From Setophaga petechia (lineage: Eukaryota; Chordata; Aves; Passeriformes; Parulidae): 64,000 nt of DNA. A program made the translations under genes and the position numbers. This document shows, one piece after another, positions 34,923-46,860 of this stretch. A model generated the notes under the pieces. The model worked only from the letters and a program-made list of their open reading frames with translations, made no database searches and was not told the origin of the DNA. Location of the stretch: assembly GCA_024362935.1 (NCBI GenBank), contig JANCRA010000001.1, forward strand, positions 53,231,501 through 53,295,500, read 5' to 3'. Every line of letters begins with the position of its first letter. Position 1 is the first letter of the stretch.

Positions 34923-35975
34923 CCTAGGCTGATTGACCAGTTTAGGAGTTAGGGTCACGCCTAGGGTAAGGGTTGTTTAATCCAGAAAGCCCTGAGCTCC
35001 AGGCACACTGCAACTGCAAAAGGTATCCCAAGGGGAGCGCAAAAGCGCCGCGACATGGCTGCCTCCACAGCTTTTTCTTTGGTGCCATCCCTAACCCTAG
35101 GCTGATTTACCTGTCTAGGGCAAGAGTGAGGGTTACGCCTAGGGTTAGGGTTTTTTAAATGAGAAAGGCTTGAGCTCCAGACACAATTCACCTGGCAAAG
35201 GTATCCCAAGGGGATCGAAAAAGTGCCTCAACATGGCTGCCTCCGCACATTTTTCCTTGGGACCGTCCCTAACCCTAGGCTGATTGACCAGTTTAGTAGT
35301 TAGGGTTACGACTAGGGTAAGGGTTTTTTAATCCAGAAAGCCCTGAGCTCCAGGCACACTGCAACTGCAAAAGGTATCCCAAGGGGAGCGCAAAAGCGCC
35401 GCGACATCGCTGCCTCCACAGCTTTTTCTTTGGTGCCATCCCTAACCCTAGGCTGATTTACCTGTCTAGGGCTAGGGTTAGGGTTACGCCTAGGGTTAGG
35501 GTTTTTTAAATGAGAAAGGCTTGAGCTCCAGACACAATTCAGCAGGCAAAGGCATCCCAAGGGGATCGAAAAAGTGCCACAACATGGCTGCCTCCGCACA
35601 TTTTTCCTTGGGACCGTCCCTAACCCTAGGCTGATTGACCAGTTTAGGGGTTAGGGTTACGCCTAGGGTAAGGGTTTTTTAATCCAGAAAGCCCTGAGCT
35701 CCAGGCACACTGCAACTGCAAAAGGTATCCCAAGGGGAGCGCAAAAGCACCGCGACATGGCTGCCTCCACAGCTTTTTCTTTGGTGCCATCCCTAACCCT
35801 AGGCTGATTAACCTGTCTAGGGCTAGGGTTAGGGTTAAGCCTAGGGTTAGGGTTTTTTAAATGAGAAAGGCTTGAGCTCAAGACACAATTCAGCTGGCAA
35901 AGGCATCCCAAGGGGATCGAAAAAGTGCCGCAACATGGCTGCCTCCGCACATTTTTCCTTGGGACCGTCCCTTAC
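34923..35975 (+). repeat. Three-unit tandem duplication, copy 2 (1053 bp)
   Basis: Near-perfect copy of 33870-34922, with GTGCCTCAACATGG at about 35224 and GATTAACCTG at about 35806. Immediately after it the A-to-B junction reads CCCTTACCCTAGG, a private change. A related single three-unit set without GTGCCTCAACATGG lies at 42998-44050. Confidence 0.93.
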
Positions 35976-37028
35976 CCTAGGCTGATTGACCAGTTTAGGG
36001 GTTAGGGTTACGCCTAGGGTAAGGGTTTTTTAATCCAGAAAGCCCTGAGCTCCAGGCACACTGCAACTGCAAAAGGTATCCCAAGGGGAGCGCAAAAGCG
36101 CCACAACATGGCTGCCTCCACAGCTTTTTCTTTGGTGCCATCCCTAACCCTAGGCTGATTTACCTGTCTAGGGCTAGGGTTAGGGTTACGCCTAGGGTTA
36201 GGGTTTTTTAAATGAGAAAGGCTTGAGCTCCAGACACAATTCAGCTGGCAAAGGCATCCCAAGGGGATCGAAAAAGTGCCACAACATGGCTGCCTCCCCA
36301 CATTTTTCCTTGGGACCGTCCCTAACCCTAGGCTGATTGACCAGTTTAGTAGTTAGGGTTACGCCTAGGGTAAGGGTTTTTTAATCCAGAAAGCCCTGAG
36401 CTCCAGGCACACTGCAACTGCAAAAGGTATCCCAAGGGGAGCGCAAAAGCGCCGCGACATGGCTGCCTCCACAGCTTTTTCTTTGGTGCCATCCCTAACC
36501 CTAGGCTGATTTACCTGTCTAGGGCTAGGGTTAGGGTTACGCCTAGCGTTAAGGTTTTTTAAATGAGAAAGGCTTGAGCTCCAGACACAATTCAGCTGGC
36601 AAAGGCATCCCAAGGGGATCGAAAAAGTGCCGCAACATGGCTGCCTCCGCACATTTTTCCTTGGGACCGTCCCTAACCCTAGGTTGATTGACCAGTTTAG
36701 TAGTTAGGGTTACGCCTAGGGTAAGGGTTTTTTAATCCAGAAAGCCCTGAGCTCCAGGCACACTGCAACTGCAAAAGGTATCCCAAGGGGAGCGCAAAAG
36801 CGCAACGACATCACTGCCTCCACAGCTTTTTCTTTGGTGCCATCCCTAACCCTAGGCTGATTTACCTGTCTAGGGCTAGAGTGAGGGTTACGCCTAGGGT
36901 TAGGGTTTTTTAAATGAGAAAGGCTTGAGCTCCAGACACAATTCAGCAGGCAAAGGCATCCCAAGGGGATGGAAAAAGTGCCACAACATGGCTGCCTCCC
37001 CACATTTTTCCTTGGGACCGTCCCTAAC

Positions 37029-40000
37029 CCTAGGCTGATTGACCAGTTTAGGGGTTAGGGTTACGCCTAGGGTAAGGGTTGTTTAATCCAGAAAGCCCTG
37101 AGCTGCAGGCACACTGCAACTGCAAAAGGTATCCCAAGGGGAGCCCAAAAGCTCCACAACATGGCTGCCTCCACAGCTTTTTCTTTGGTGCCATCCCTAA
37201 CCCTAGGCTGATTTACCTGTCTAGGGCTAGGGTTAGGGTTACGCCTAGGGTTAGGGTTTTTTAAATGAGAAAGGCTTGAGCTCAAGACACAATTCAGCTG
37301 GCAAAGGCATCCCAAGGGGATCGAAAAAGTGCCGCAACATGGCTGCCTCCGCACATTTTTCCTTGGGACCGTCCCTAACCCTAGGCTGATTGACCAGTTT
37401 AGGAGTTAGGGTCACGCCTAGGGTAAGGGTTGTTTAATCCAGAAAGCCCTGAGCTCCAGGCACACTGCAACTGCAAAAGGTATCCCAAGGGGAGCGCAAA
37501 AGCGCCGCGACATGGCTGCCTCCACAGCTTTTTCTTTGCTGCCATCCCTAACCCTAGGCTGATTTACCTGTCTAGGGCTAGAGTGCGGGTTACGCCTAGG
37601 GTTAGGGTTTTTTAAATGAGAAAGGCTTGAGCTCCAGACACAATTCACCTGGCAAAGGTATCCCAAGGGGATCGAAAAAGTGCCACAACATGGCTGCCTC
37701 CCCACATTTTTCCTTGGGACCGTCCCTAACCCTAGGCTGATTGACCAGTTTAGTAGTTAGGGTTACGACTAGGGTAAGGGTTTTTTAATCCAGAAAGCCC
37801 TGAGCTCCAGGCACACTGCAACTGCAAAAGGTATCCCAAGGGGAGCGCAAAAGCGCCACGACATCGCTGCCTCCACAGCTTTTTTCTTTGGTGCCATCCC
37901 TAACCCTAGGCTGATTTACCTGTCTAGGGCTAGAGTTAGGGTTACGCCTAGGGTTAGGGTTTTTTAAATGAGAAAGGCTTGAGCTCCAGACACAATTCAG
38001 CTGGCAAAGGCATCCCAAGGGGATCGAAAAAGTGCCGCAACATGGCTGCCTCCGCACATTTTTCCTTGGGACCGTCCCTAACCCTAGGCTGATTGACCAG
38101 TTTAGCGGTTAGGGTTACGCCTAGGGTAAGGGTATTTTAATCCAGAAAGCCCTGAGCTCCAGGCACACTGCAACTGCAAAAGGTATCCCAAGGGGAGCGC
38201 AAAAGCGCCGCGACATGGCTGCCTCCACAGCTTTTTCTTTGGTGCCATCCCTAACCCTAGGCTGATTTACCTGTCTAGGGCTAGGGTTAGGGTTACGCCT
38301 AGGGTTAGGGTTTTTTAAATGAGAAAGGCTTGAGCTCCAGACACAATTCAGCAGGCAAAGGCATCCCAAGGGGATCGAAAAAGTGCCACAACATGGCTGC
38401 CTCCGCACATTTTTCCTTGGGACCGTCCCTAACCCTAGGCTGATTGACCAGTTTATTAGTTAGGGTTACGCCTAGGGTAAGGGTTTTTTAACCAAGAAAG
38501 CCCTGAGCTCCAGGCACACTGCAACTGCAAAAGGTATCCCAAGGGGAGCGCAAAAGCACCGCGACATGGCTGCCTCCACAGCTTTTTCTTTGGTGCCATC
38601 CCTAACCCTAGGCTGATTTACCTGTCTAGGGCTAGGGTTAGGGTTAAGCCTAGGGTTAGGGTTTTTTAAATGAGAAAGGCTTGAGCTCAAGACACAATTC
38701 AGCTGGCAAAGGCATCCCAAGGGGATCGAAAAAGTGCCGCAACATGGCTGCCTCCGCACATTTTTCCTTGGGACCGTCCCTAACCCTAGGCTGATTGACC
38801 AGTTTAGGGGTTAGGGTTAAGCCTAGGGTAAGGGTTTTTTAATCCAGAAAGCCCTGAGCTCCAGGCACACTGCAACTGCAAAAGGTATCCCAAGGGGAGC
38901 GCAAAAGCGCCACAACATGGCTGCCTCCACAGCTTTTTCTTTGGTGCCATCCCTAACCCTAGGCTGATTTACCTGTCTATGGCTAGGGTTAGGGTTACGC
39001 CTAGGGTTAGGGTTTTTTAAATGAGAAAGGCTTGAGCTCCAGACACAATTCAGCTGGCAAAGGCATCCCAAGGGGATCGAAAAAGTGCCACAACATGGCT
39101 GCCTCCGCACATTTTTCCTTGGGACCGTCCCTAACCCTAGGCTGATTGACCAGTTTAGTAGTTAGGGTTACGCCTAGGGTAAGGGTTTTTTAATCCAGAA
39201 AGCCCTGAGCTCCAGGCACACTGCAACTGCAAAAGGTATCCCAAGGGGAGCGCAAAAGCGCCGCGACATGGCTGCCTCCACAGCTTTTTCTTTGGTGCCA
39301 TCCCTAACCCTAGGCTGATTTACCTGTCTAGGGCTAGGGTTAGGGTTACGCCTAGCGTTAAGGTTTTTTAAATGAGAAAGGCTTGAGCTCCAGACACAAT
39401 TCAGCTGGCAAAGGCATCCCAAGGGGATCGAAAAAGTGCCGCAACATGGCTGCCTCCGCACATTTTTCCTTGGGACCGTCCCTAACCCTAGGTTGATTGA
39501 CCAGTTTAGTAGTTAGGGTTACGCCTAGGGTAAGGGTTTTTTTAATCCAGAAAGCCCTGAGCTCCAGGCACACTGCAACTGCAAAAGGTATCCCAAGGGG
39601 AGCGCAAAAGCGCAACGACATCACTGCCTCCACAGCTTTTTCTTTGGTGCCATCCCTAACCCTAGGCTGATTTACCTGTCTAGGGTTAGGGTTAGGGTTA
39701 AGCCTAGAGTTAGGGTTTTTTAAATGAGAAAGGCTTGAGCTCAAGACACAATTCAGCTGGCAAAGGCATCCCAAGGGGATCGAAAAAGTGCCGCAACATG
39801 GCTGCCTCCGCACATTTTTCCTTGGGACCGTCCCTAACCCTTGGCTGATTGACCAGTTTAGGGGTTAGGGTTACGCCTAGGGTAAGCGTTTTTTAATCCA
39901 GAAAGCCCTGAGCTCCAGGCACACTGCAACTGCAAAAGGTATCCCAAGGGGAGCGCAAAAGCGCCACAACATGGCTGCCTCCACAGCTTTTTCTTTGGTG

Positions 40001-42646
40001 CCATCCCTAACCCTAGGCTGATTTACCTGTCTAGGGCTAGGGTTAGGGTTACGCCTAGGGTTAGGGTTTTTTAAATGAGAAAGGCTTGAGCTCCAGACAC
40101 AATTCAGCAGGCAAAGGCATCCCAAGAAGATCGAAAAAGTGCCACAACATGGCTGCCTCCGCACATTTTTCCTTGGGACCGTCCCTAACCCTAGGCTGAT
40201 TGACCAGTTTAGTAGTTAGGGTTACGCCTAGGGTAAGGGTTTTTTAATCCAGAAAGCCCTGAGCTCCAGGCACACTGCAACTGCAAAAGGTATCCCAAGG
40301 GGAGCGCAAAAGCGCCGCGACATGGCTGCCTCCACAGCTTTTTCTTTGGTGCCATCCCTAACCCTAGGCTGATTTACCTGTCTAGGGCTAGGGTTAGGGT
40401 TACGCCTAGCGTTAAGGTTTTTTAAATGAGAAAGGCTTGAGCTCCAGACACAATTCAGCAGGCAAAGGCATCCCAAGGGGATCGAAAAAGTGCCACAACA
40501 TGGCTGCCTCCCCACATTTTTCCTTGGGACCGTCCCTAACCCTAGGCTGATTGACCAGTTTAGGGGTTAGGGTTACGCCTAGGGTAAGGGTTGTTTAATC
40601 CAGAAAGCCCTGAGCTCCAGGCACACTGCAACTGCAAAAGGTATCCCAAGGGGAGCCCAAAAGCTCCACAACATGGCTGCCTCCACAGCTTTTTCTTTGG
40701 TGCCATCCCTAACCCTAGGCTGATTTACCTGTCTAGGGCTAGAGTGAGGGTTACGCCTAGGGTTAGGGTTTTTTAAATGAGAAAGGCTTGAGCTCCAGAC
40801 ACAATTCAGCAGGCAAAGGCATCCCAAGGGGATCGAAAAAGTGCCACAACATGGCTGCCTCCCCACATTTTTCCTTGGGACCGTCCCTAACCCTAGGCTG
40901 ATTGACCAGTTTAGGGGTTAGGGTTACGCCTAGGGTAAGGGTTGTTTAATCCAGAAAGCCCTGAGCTCCAGGCACACTGCAACTGCAAAAGGTATCCCAA
41001 GGGGAGCCCAAAAGCTCCACAACATGGCTGCCTCCACAGCTTTTTCTTTGGTGCCATCCCTAACCCTAGGCTGATTTACCTGTCTAGGGCTAGGGTTAGG
41101 GTTACGCCTAGGGTTAGGGTTTTTTAAATGAGAAAGGCTTGAGCTCCAGACACAATTCAGCTGGCAAAGGCATCCCAAGGGGATCGAAAAAGTGCCGCAA
41201 CATGGCTGCCTCCGCACATTTTTCCTTGGGACCGTCCCTAACCCTAGGCTGATTGACCAGTTTAGGAGTTAGGGTCACGCCTAGGGTAAGGGTTGTTTAA
41301 TCCAGAAAGCCCTGAGCTCCAGGCACACTGCAACTGCAAAAGGTATCCCAAGGGGAGCGCAAAAGCGCCGCGACATGGCTGCCTCCACAGATTTTTCTTT
41401 GGTGCCATCCCTAACCCTAGGCTGATTTACCTGTCTAGGGCTACAGTGAGGGTTACGCCTAGGGTTAGGGTTTTTTAAATGAGAAAGGCTTGAGCTCCAG
41501 ACACAATTCACCTGGCAAAGGAATCCCAAGGGGATCGAAAAAGTGCCACAACATGGCTGCCTCCGCACATTTTTCCTTGGGACCGTCCCTAACCCTAGGC
41601 TGATTGACCAGTTTAGGGGTTAGGGTTACGACTAGGGTAAGGGTTTTTTAATCCAGAAAGCCCTGAGCTCCAGGCACACTGCAACTGCAAAAGGTATCCC
41701 AAGGGGAGCGCAAAAGCGCCACGACATCGCTGCCTCCACAGCTTTTTCTTTGGTGCCATCCCTAACCCTAGGCTGATTTACCTGTCTAGGGCTAGAGTTA
41801 GGGTTACGCCTAGGGTTAGGGTTTTTTAAATGAGAAAGGCTTGAGCTCCAGACACAATTCAGCTGGCAAAGGCATCCCAAGGGGATCGAAAAAGTGCCAC
41901 AACATGGCTGCCTCCGCACATTTTTCCTTGGGACCGTCCCTAACCCTAGGCTGATTGACCAGTTTAGTAGTTAGGGTTACGCCTAGGGTAAGGGTTTTTT
42001 AATCCAGAAAGCCCTGAGCTCCAGGCACACTGCAACTGCAAAAGGTATCCCAAGGGGAGCGCAAAAGCGCCGCGACATCGCTGCCTCCACAGCTTTTTCT
42101 TTGGTGCCATCCCTAACCCTAGGCTGATTTACCTGTCTAGGGCTAGGGTTAGGGTTACGCCTAGCGTTAAGGTTTTTTAAATGAGAAAGGCTTGAGCTCC
42201 AGACACAATTCAGCTGGCAAAGGCATCCCAAGGGGATCGAAAAAGTGCCGCAACATGGCTGCCTCCGCACATTTTTCCTTGGGACCGTCCCTAACCCTAG
42301 GTTGATTGACCAGTTTAGTAGTTAGGGTTACGCCTAGGGTAAGGGTTTTTTAATCCAGAAAGCCCTGAGCTCCAGGCACACTGCAACTGCAAAAGGTATC
42401 CCAAGGGGAGCGCAAAAGCGCAACGACATCACTGCCTCCACAGCTTTTTCTTTGGTGCCATCCCTAACCCTAGGCTGATTTACCTGTCTAGGGCTAGAGT
42501 GAGGGTTACGCCTAGGGTTAGGGTTTTTTAAATGAGAAAGGCTTGAGCTCCAGACACAATTCAGCAGGCAAAGGCATCCCAAGGGGATCGAAAAAGTGCC
42601 ACAACATGGCTGCCTCCCCACATTTTTCCTTGGGACCGTCCCTAAC
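37029..42646 (+). repeat. 16-mer HOR, copy 4 (5618 bp)
   Basis: Full 16-unit copy with GAGCTGCAGGC at about 37102, GGGTATTTTAATCC at about 38130, TCTATGGCTAGGG at about 38977 and CACAGATTTTTC at about 41388. It has two extra T residues, near 37881 and 39538. The second is the same T7 as in copy 1. A half A near 39710 reads CCTAGAGTTAGGG, shared with the copy at 42647-46158 but not with copies 1 and 2. Confidence 0.92.
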
Positions 42647-45600
42647 CCTAGGCTGATTGACCAGTTTAGGGGTTAGGGTTACGCCTAGGGTAAGGGTTGT
42701 TTAATCCAGAAAGCCCTGAGCTGCAGGCACACTGCAACTGCAAAAGGTATCCCAAGGGGAGCCCAAAAGCTCCACAACATGGCTGCCTCCACAGCTTTTT
42801 CTTTGGTGCCATCCCTAACCCTAGGCTGATTTACCTGTCTAGGGCTAGGGTTAGGGTTACGCCTAGGGTTAGGGTTTTTTAAATGAGAAAGGCTTGAGCT
42901 CAAGACACAATTCAGCTGGCAAAGGCATCCCAAGGGGATCGAAAAAGTGCCGCAACATGGCTGCCTCCGCACATTTTTCCTTGGGACCGTCCCTAACCAT
43001 AGGCTGATTGACCAGTTTAGGAGTTAGGGTCACGCCTAGGGTAAGGGTTGTTTAATCCAGAAAGCCCTGAGCTCCAGGCACACTGCAACTGCAAAAGGTA
43101 TCCCAAGGGGAGCGCAAAAGCGCCGCGACATGGCTGCCTCCACAGCTTTTTCTTTGGTGCCATCCCTAACCCTAGGCTGATTTACCTGTCTAGGGCAAGA
43201 GTGAGGGTTACGCCTAGGGTTAGGGTTTTTTAAATGAGAAAGGCTTGAGCTCCAGACACAATTCACCTGGCAAAGGTATCCCAAGGGGATCGAAAAAGTG
43301 CCACAACATGGCTGCCTCCGCACATTTTTCCTTGGGACCGTCCCTAACCCTAGGCTGATTGACCAGTTTAGTAGTTAGGGTTACGACTAGGGTAAGGGTT
43401 TTTTAATCCAGAAAGCCCTGAGCTCCAGGCACACTGCAACTGCAAAAGGTATCCCAAGGGGAGCGCAAAAGCGCCGCGACATCGCTGCCTCCACAGCTTT
43501 TTCTTTGGTGCCATCCCTAACCCTAGGCTGATTTACCTGTCTAGGGCTAGGGTTAGGGTTACGCCTAGGGTTAGTGTTTTTTAAATGAGAAAGGCTTGAG
43601 CTCCAGACACAATTCAGCAGGCAAAGGCATCCCAAGGGGATCGAAAAAGTGCCACAACATGGCTGCCTCCGCACATTTTTCCTTGGGACCGTCCCTAACC
43701 CTAGGCTGATTGACCAGTTTAGGGGTTAGGGTTACGCCTAGGGTAAGGGTTTTTTAATCCAGAAAGCCCTGAGCTCCAGGCACACTGCAACTGCAAAAGG
43801 TATCCCAAGGGGAGCGCAAAAGCACCGCGACATGGCTGCCTCCACAGCTTTTTCTTTGGTGCCATCCCTAACCCTAGGCTGATTAACCTGTCTAGGGCTA
43901 GGGTTAGGGTTAAGCCTAGGGTTAGGGTTTTTTAAATGAGAAAGGCTTGAGCTCAAGACACAATTCAGCTGGCAAAGGCATCCCAAGGGGATCGAAAAAG
44001 TGCCGCAACATGGCTGCCTCCGCACATTTTTCCTTGGGACCGTCCCTAACCCTAGGCTGATTGACCAGTTTAGGGGTTAGGGTTACGCCTAGGGTAAGGG
44101 TTTTTTAATCCAGAAAGCCCTGAGCTCCAGGCACACTGCAACTGCAAAAGGTATCCCAAGGGGAGCGCAAAAGCGCCACAACATGGCTGCCTCCACAGCT
44201 TTTTCTTTGGTGCCATCCCTAACCCTAGGCTGATTTACCTGTCTAGGGCTAGGGTTAGGGTTACGCCTAGGGTTAGGGTTTTTTTAAATGAGAAAGGCTT
44301 GAGCTCCAGACACAATTCAGCTGGCAAAGGCATCCCAAGGGGATCGAAAAAGTGCCACAACATGGCTGCCTCCCCACATTTTTCCTTGGGACCGTCCCTA
44401 ACCCTAGGCTGATTGACCAGTTTAGTAGTTAGGGTTACGCCTAGGGTAAGGGTTTTTTAATCCAGAAAGCCCTGAGCTCCAGGCACACTGCAACTGCAAA
44501 AGGTATCCCAAGGGGAGCGCAAAAGCGCCGCGACATGGCTGCCTCCACAGCTTTTTCTTTGGTGCCATCCCTAACCCTAGGCTGATTTACCTGTCTAGGG
44601 CTAGGGTTAGGGTTACGCCTAGCGTTAAGGTTTTTTAAATGAGAAAGGCTTGAGCTCCAGACACAATTCAGCTGGCAAAGGCATCCCAAGGGGATCGAAA
44701 AAGTGCCGCAACATGGCTGCCTCCGCACATTTTTCCTTGGGACCGTCCCTAACCCTAGGTTGATTGACCAGTTTAGTAGTTAGGGTTACGCCTAGGGTAA
44801 GGGTTTTTTAATCCAGAAAGCCCTGAGCTCCAGGCACACTGCAACTGCAAAAGGTATCCCAAGGGGAGCGCAAAAGCGCAACGACATCACTGCCTCCACA
44901 GCTTTTTCTTTGGTGCCATCCCTAACCCTAGGCTGATTTACCTGTCTAGGGTTAGGGTTAGGGTTAAGCCTAGAGTTAGGGTTTTTTAAATGAGAAAGGC
45001 TTGAGCTCAAGACACAATTCAGCTGGCAAAGGCATCCCAAGGGGATCGAAAAAGTGCCGCAACATGGCTGCCTCCGCACATTTTTCCTTGGGACCGTCCC
45101 TAACCCTTGGCTGATTGACCAGTTTAGGGGTTAGGGTTACGCCTAGGGTAAGCGTTTTTTAATCCAGAAAGCCCTGAGCTCCAGGCACACTGCAACTGCA
45201 AAAGGTATCCCAAGGGGAGCGCAAAAGCGCCACAACATGGCTGCCTCCACAGCTTTTTCTTTGGTGCCATCCCTAACCCTAGGCTGATTTACCTGTCTAG
45301 GGCTAGGGTTAGGGTTACGCCTAGGGTTAGGGTTTTTTAAATGAGAAAGGCTTGAGCTCCAGACACAATTCAGCAGGCAAAGGCATCCCAAGAAGATCGA
45401 AAAAGTGCCACAACATGGCTGCCTCCGCACATTTTTCCTTGGGACCCGTCCCTAACCCTAGGCTGATTGACCAGTTTAGTAGTTAGGGTTACGCCTAGGG
45501 TAAGGGTTTTTTAATCCAGAAAGCCCTGAGCTCCAGGCACACTGCAACTGCAAAAGGTATCCCAAGGGGAGCGCAAAAGCGCCGCGACATGGCTGCCTCC

Positions 45601-46158
45601 ACAGCTTTTTCTTTGGTGCCATCCCTAACCCTAGGCTGATTTACCTGTCTAGGGCTAGGGTTAGGGTTCCGCCTAGGTTTAGGGTTTTTTAAATGAGAAA
45701 GGCTTGAGCTCCAGACACAATTCAGCTGGCAAAGGCATCCCAAGGGGATCGAAAAAGTGCCGCAACATGGCTGCCTCCGCACATTTTTCCTTGGGACCGT
45801 CCCTAACCCTAGGTTGATTGACCAGTTTAGTAGTTAGGGTTACGCCTAGGGTAAAGGTTTTTTAATCCAGAAAGCCCTGAGCTCCAGGCACACTGCAACT
45901 GCAAAAGGTATCCCAAGGGGAGCGAAAAAGCGCAACGACATCACTGCCTCCACAGCTTTTTCTTTGGTGCCATCCCTAACCCTAGGCTGATTTACCTGTC
46001 TAGGGCTAGAGTGAGGGTTACGCCTAGGGTTAGGGTTTTTTAAATGAGAAAGGCTTGAGCTCCAGACACAATTCAGCAGGCAAAGGCATCCCAAGGGGAT
46101 CGAAAAAGTGCCACAACATGGCTGCCTCCCCACATTTTTCCTTGGGACCGTCCCTAAC
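42647..46158 (+). repeat. Shortened 16-mer HOR, copy 5 (3512 bp, ten units)
   Basis: Starts with GAGCTGCAGGC (about 42720) and the three-unit set seen duplicated in copy 3 (here single: GGGCAAGAGTGAGGG, TACGACTAGGG, GATTAACCTG at about 43882). It then keeps the CCTAGCGTTAAGG, three-repeat telomeric (about 44949), AAGAAGATCG (about 45390) and CGCAACGACATCAC classes. It has ten units like copy 3 but with different internal losses. Extra bases lie near 44281 (T7) and 45446 (GGGACCCGTCC). Confidence 0.9.
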
Positions 46159-46860
46159 CCTAGGCTGATTGACCAGTTTAGGGGTTAGGGTTACGCCTAG
46201 GGTAAGGGTTGTTTAATCCAGAAAGCCCTGAGCTCCAGGCACACTGCAACTGCAAAAGGTATCCCAAGGGGAGCCCAAAAGCTCCACAACATGGCTGCCT
46301 CCACAGCTTTTTCTTTGGTGCCATCCCTAACCCTAGGCTGATTTACCTGTCTAGGGCTAGGGTTAGGGTTACGCCTAGGGTTAGGGTTTTTTAAATGAGA
46401 AAGGCTTGAGCTCAAGACACAATTCAGCTGGCAAAGGCATCCCAAGGGGATCGAAAAAGTGCCGCAACATGGCTGCCTCCGCACATTTTTCCTTGGGACC
46501 GTCCCTAACCCTAGGCTGATTGACCAGTTTAGGAGTTAGGGTCACGCCTAGGGTAAGGGTTGTTTAATCCAGAAAGCCCTGAGCTCCAGGCACACTGCAA
46601 CTGCAAAAGGTATCCCAAGGGGAGCGCAAAAGCGCCGCGACATGGCTGCCTCCACAGCTTTTTCTTTGGTGCCATCCCTAACCCTAGGCTGATTTACCTG
46701 TCTAGGGCTAGAGTTAGGGTTACGCCTACGGTTAGGGTGTTTTAAATGAGAAAGGCTTGAGCTCCAGACACAATTCAGCTGGCAAAGGCATCCCAAGGGG
46801 ATCGAAAAAGTGCCACAACATGGCTGCCTCCGCACATTTTTCCTTGGGACCGTCCCTAAC
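46159..46860 (+). repeat. Transition between two HOR families (two units)
   Basis: The last two units with the GTTGTTTAATCC half B, a variant common from about 14 to 46.6 kb and absent afterwards. The second has private changes in its half A (CCTACGGTTAGGGTGTTTT, about 46726-46744). From 46861 the units carry a different set of markers. Confidence 0.8.

Larger units (their letters stand above)
33519..37028 (+). repeat. Shortened 16-mer HOR, copy 3 (3510 bp, ten units)
   Basis: Begins with GAGCTGCAGGC (about 33592) and the next class, as the full copies do. It has a fused unit (see 34221-34571), an internal tandem duplication of three units (33870-34922 and 34923-35975), then the CCTAGCGTTAAGG and CGCAACGACATCAC classes. 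Most of the second half of the full 16-mer is absent, including the three-repeat telomeric, AAGAAGATCG and CACAGATTTTTC classes. Length is exactly 10 x 351. Confidence 0.9.

Noticed and set aside
582..46745. Recurring plus-strand open frames of 61 codons
   Set aside because: They begin at TTG created by the GTTGTTTAATCC substitution in one class of half B, and are read through telomeric repeats. They serve as a marker of that unit class and not as genes. They end at about 46.7 kb because the class ends there.
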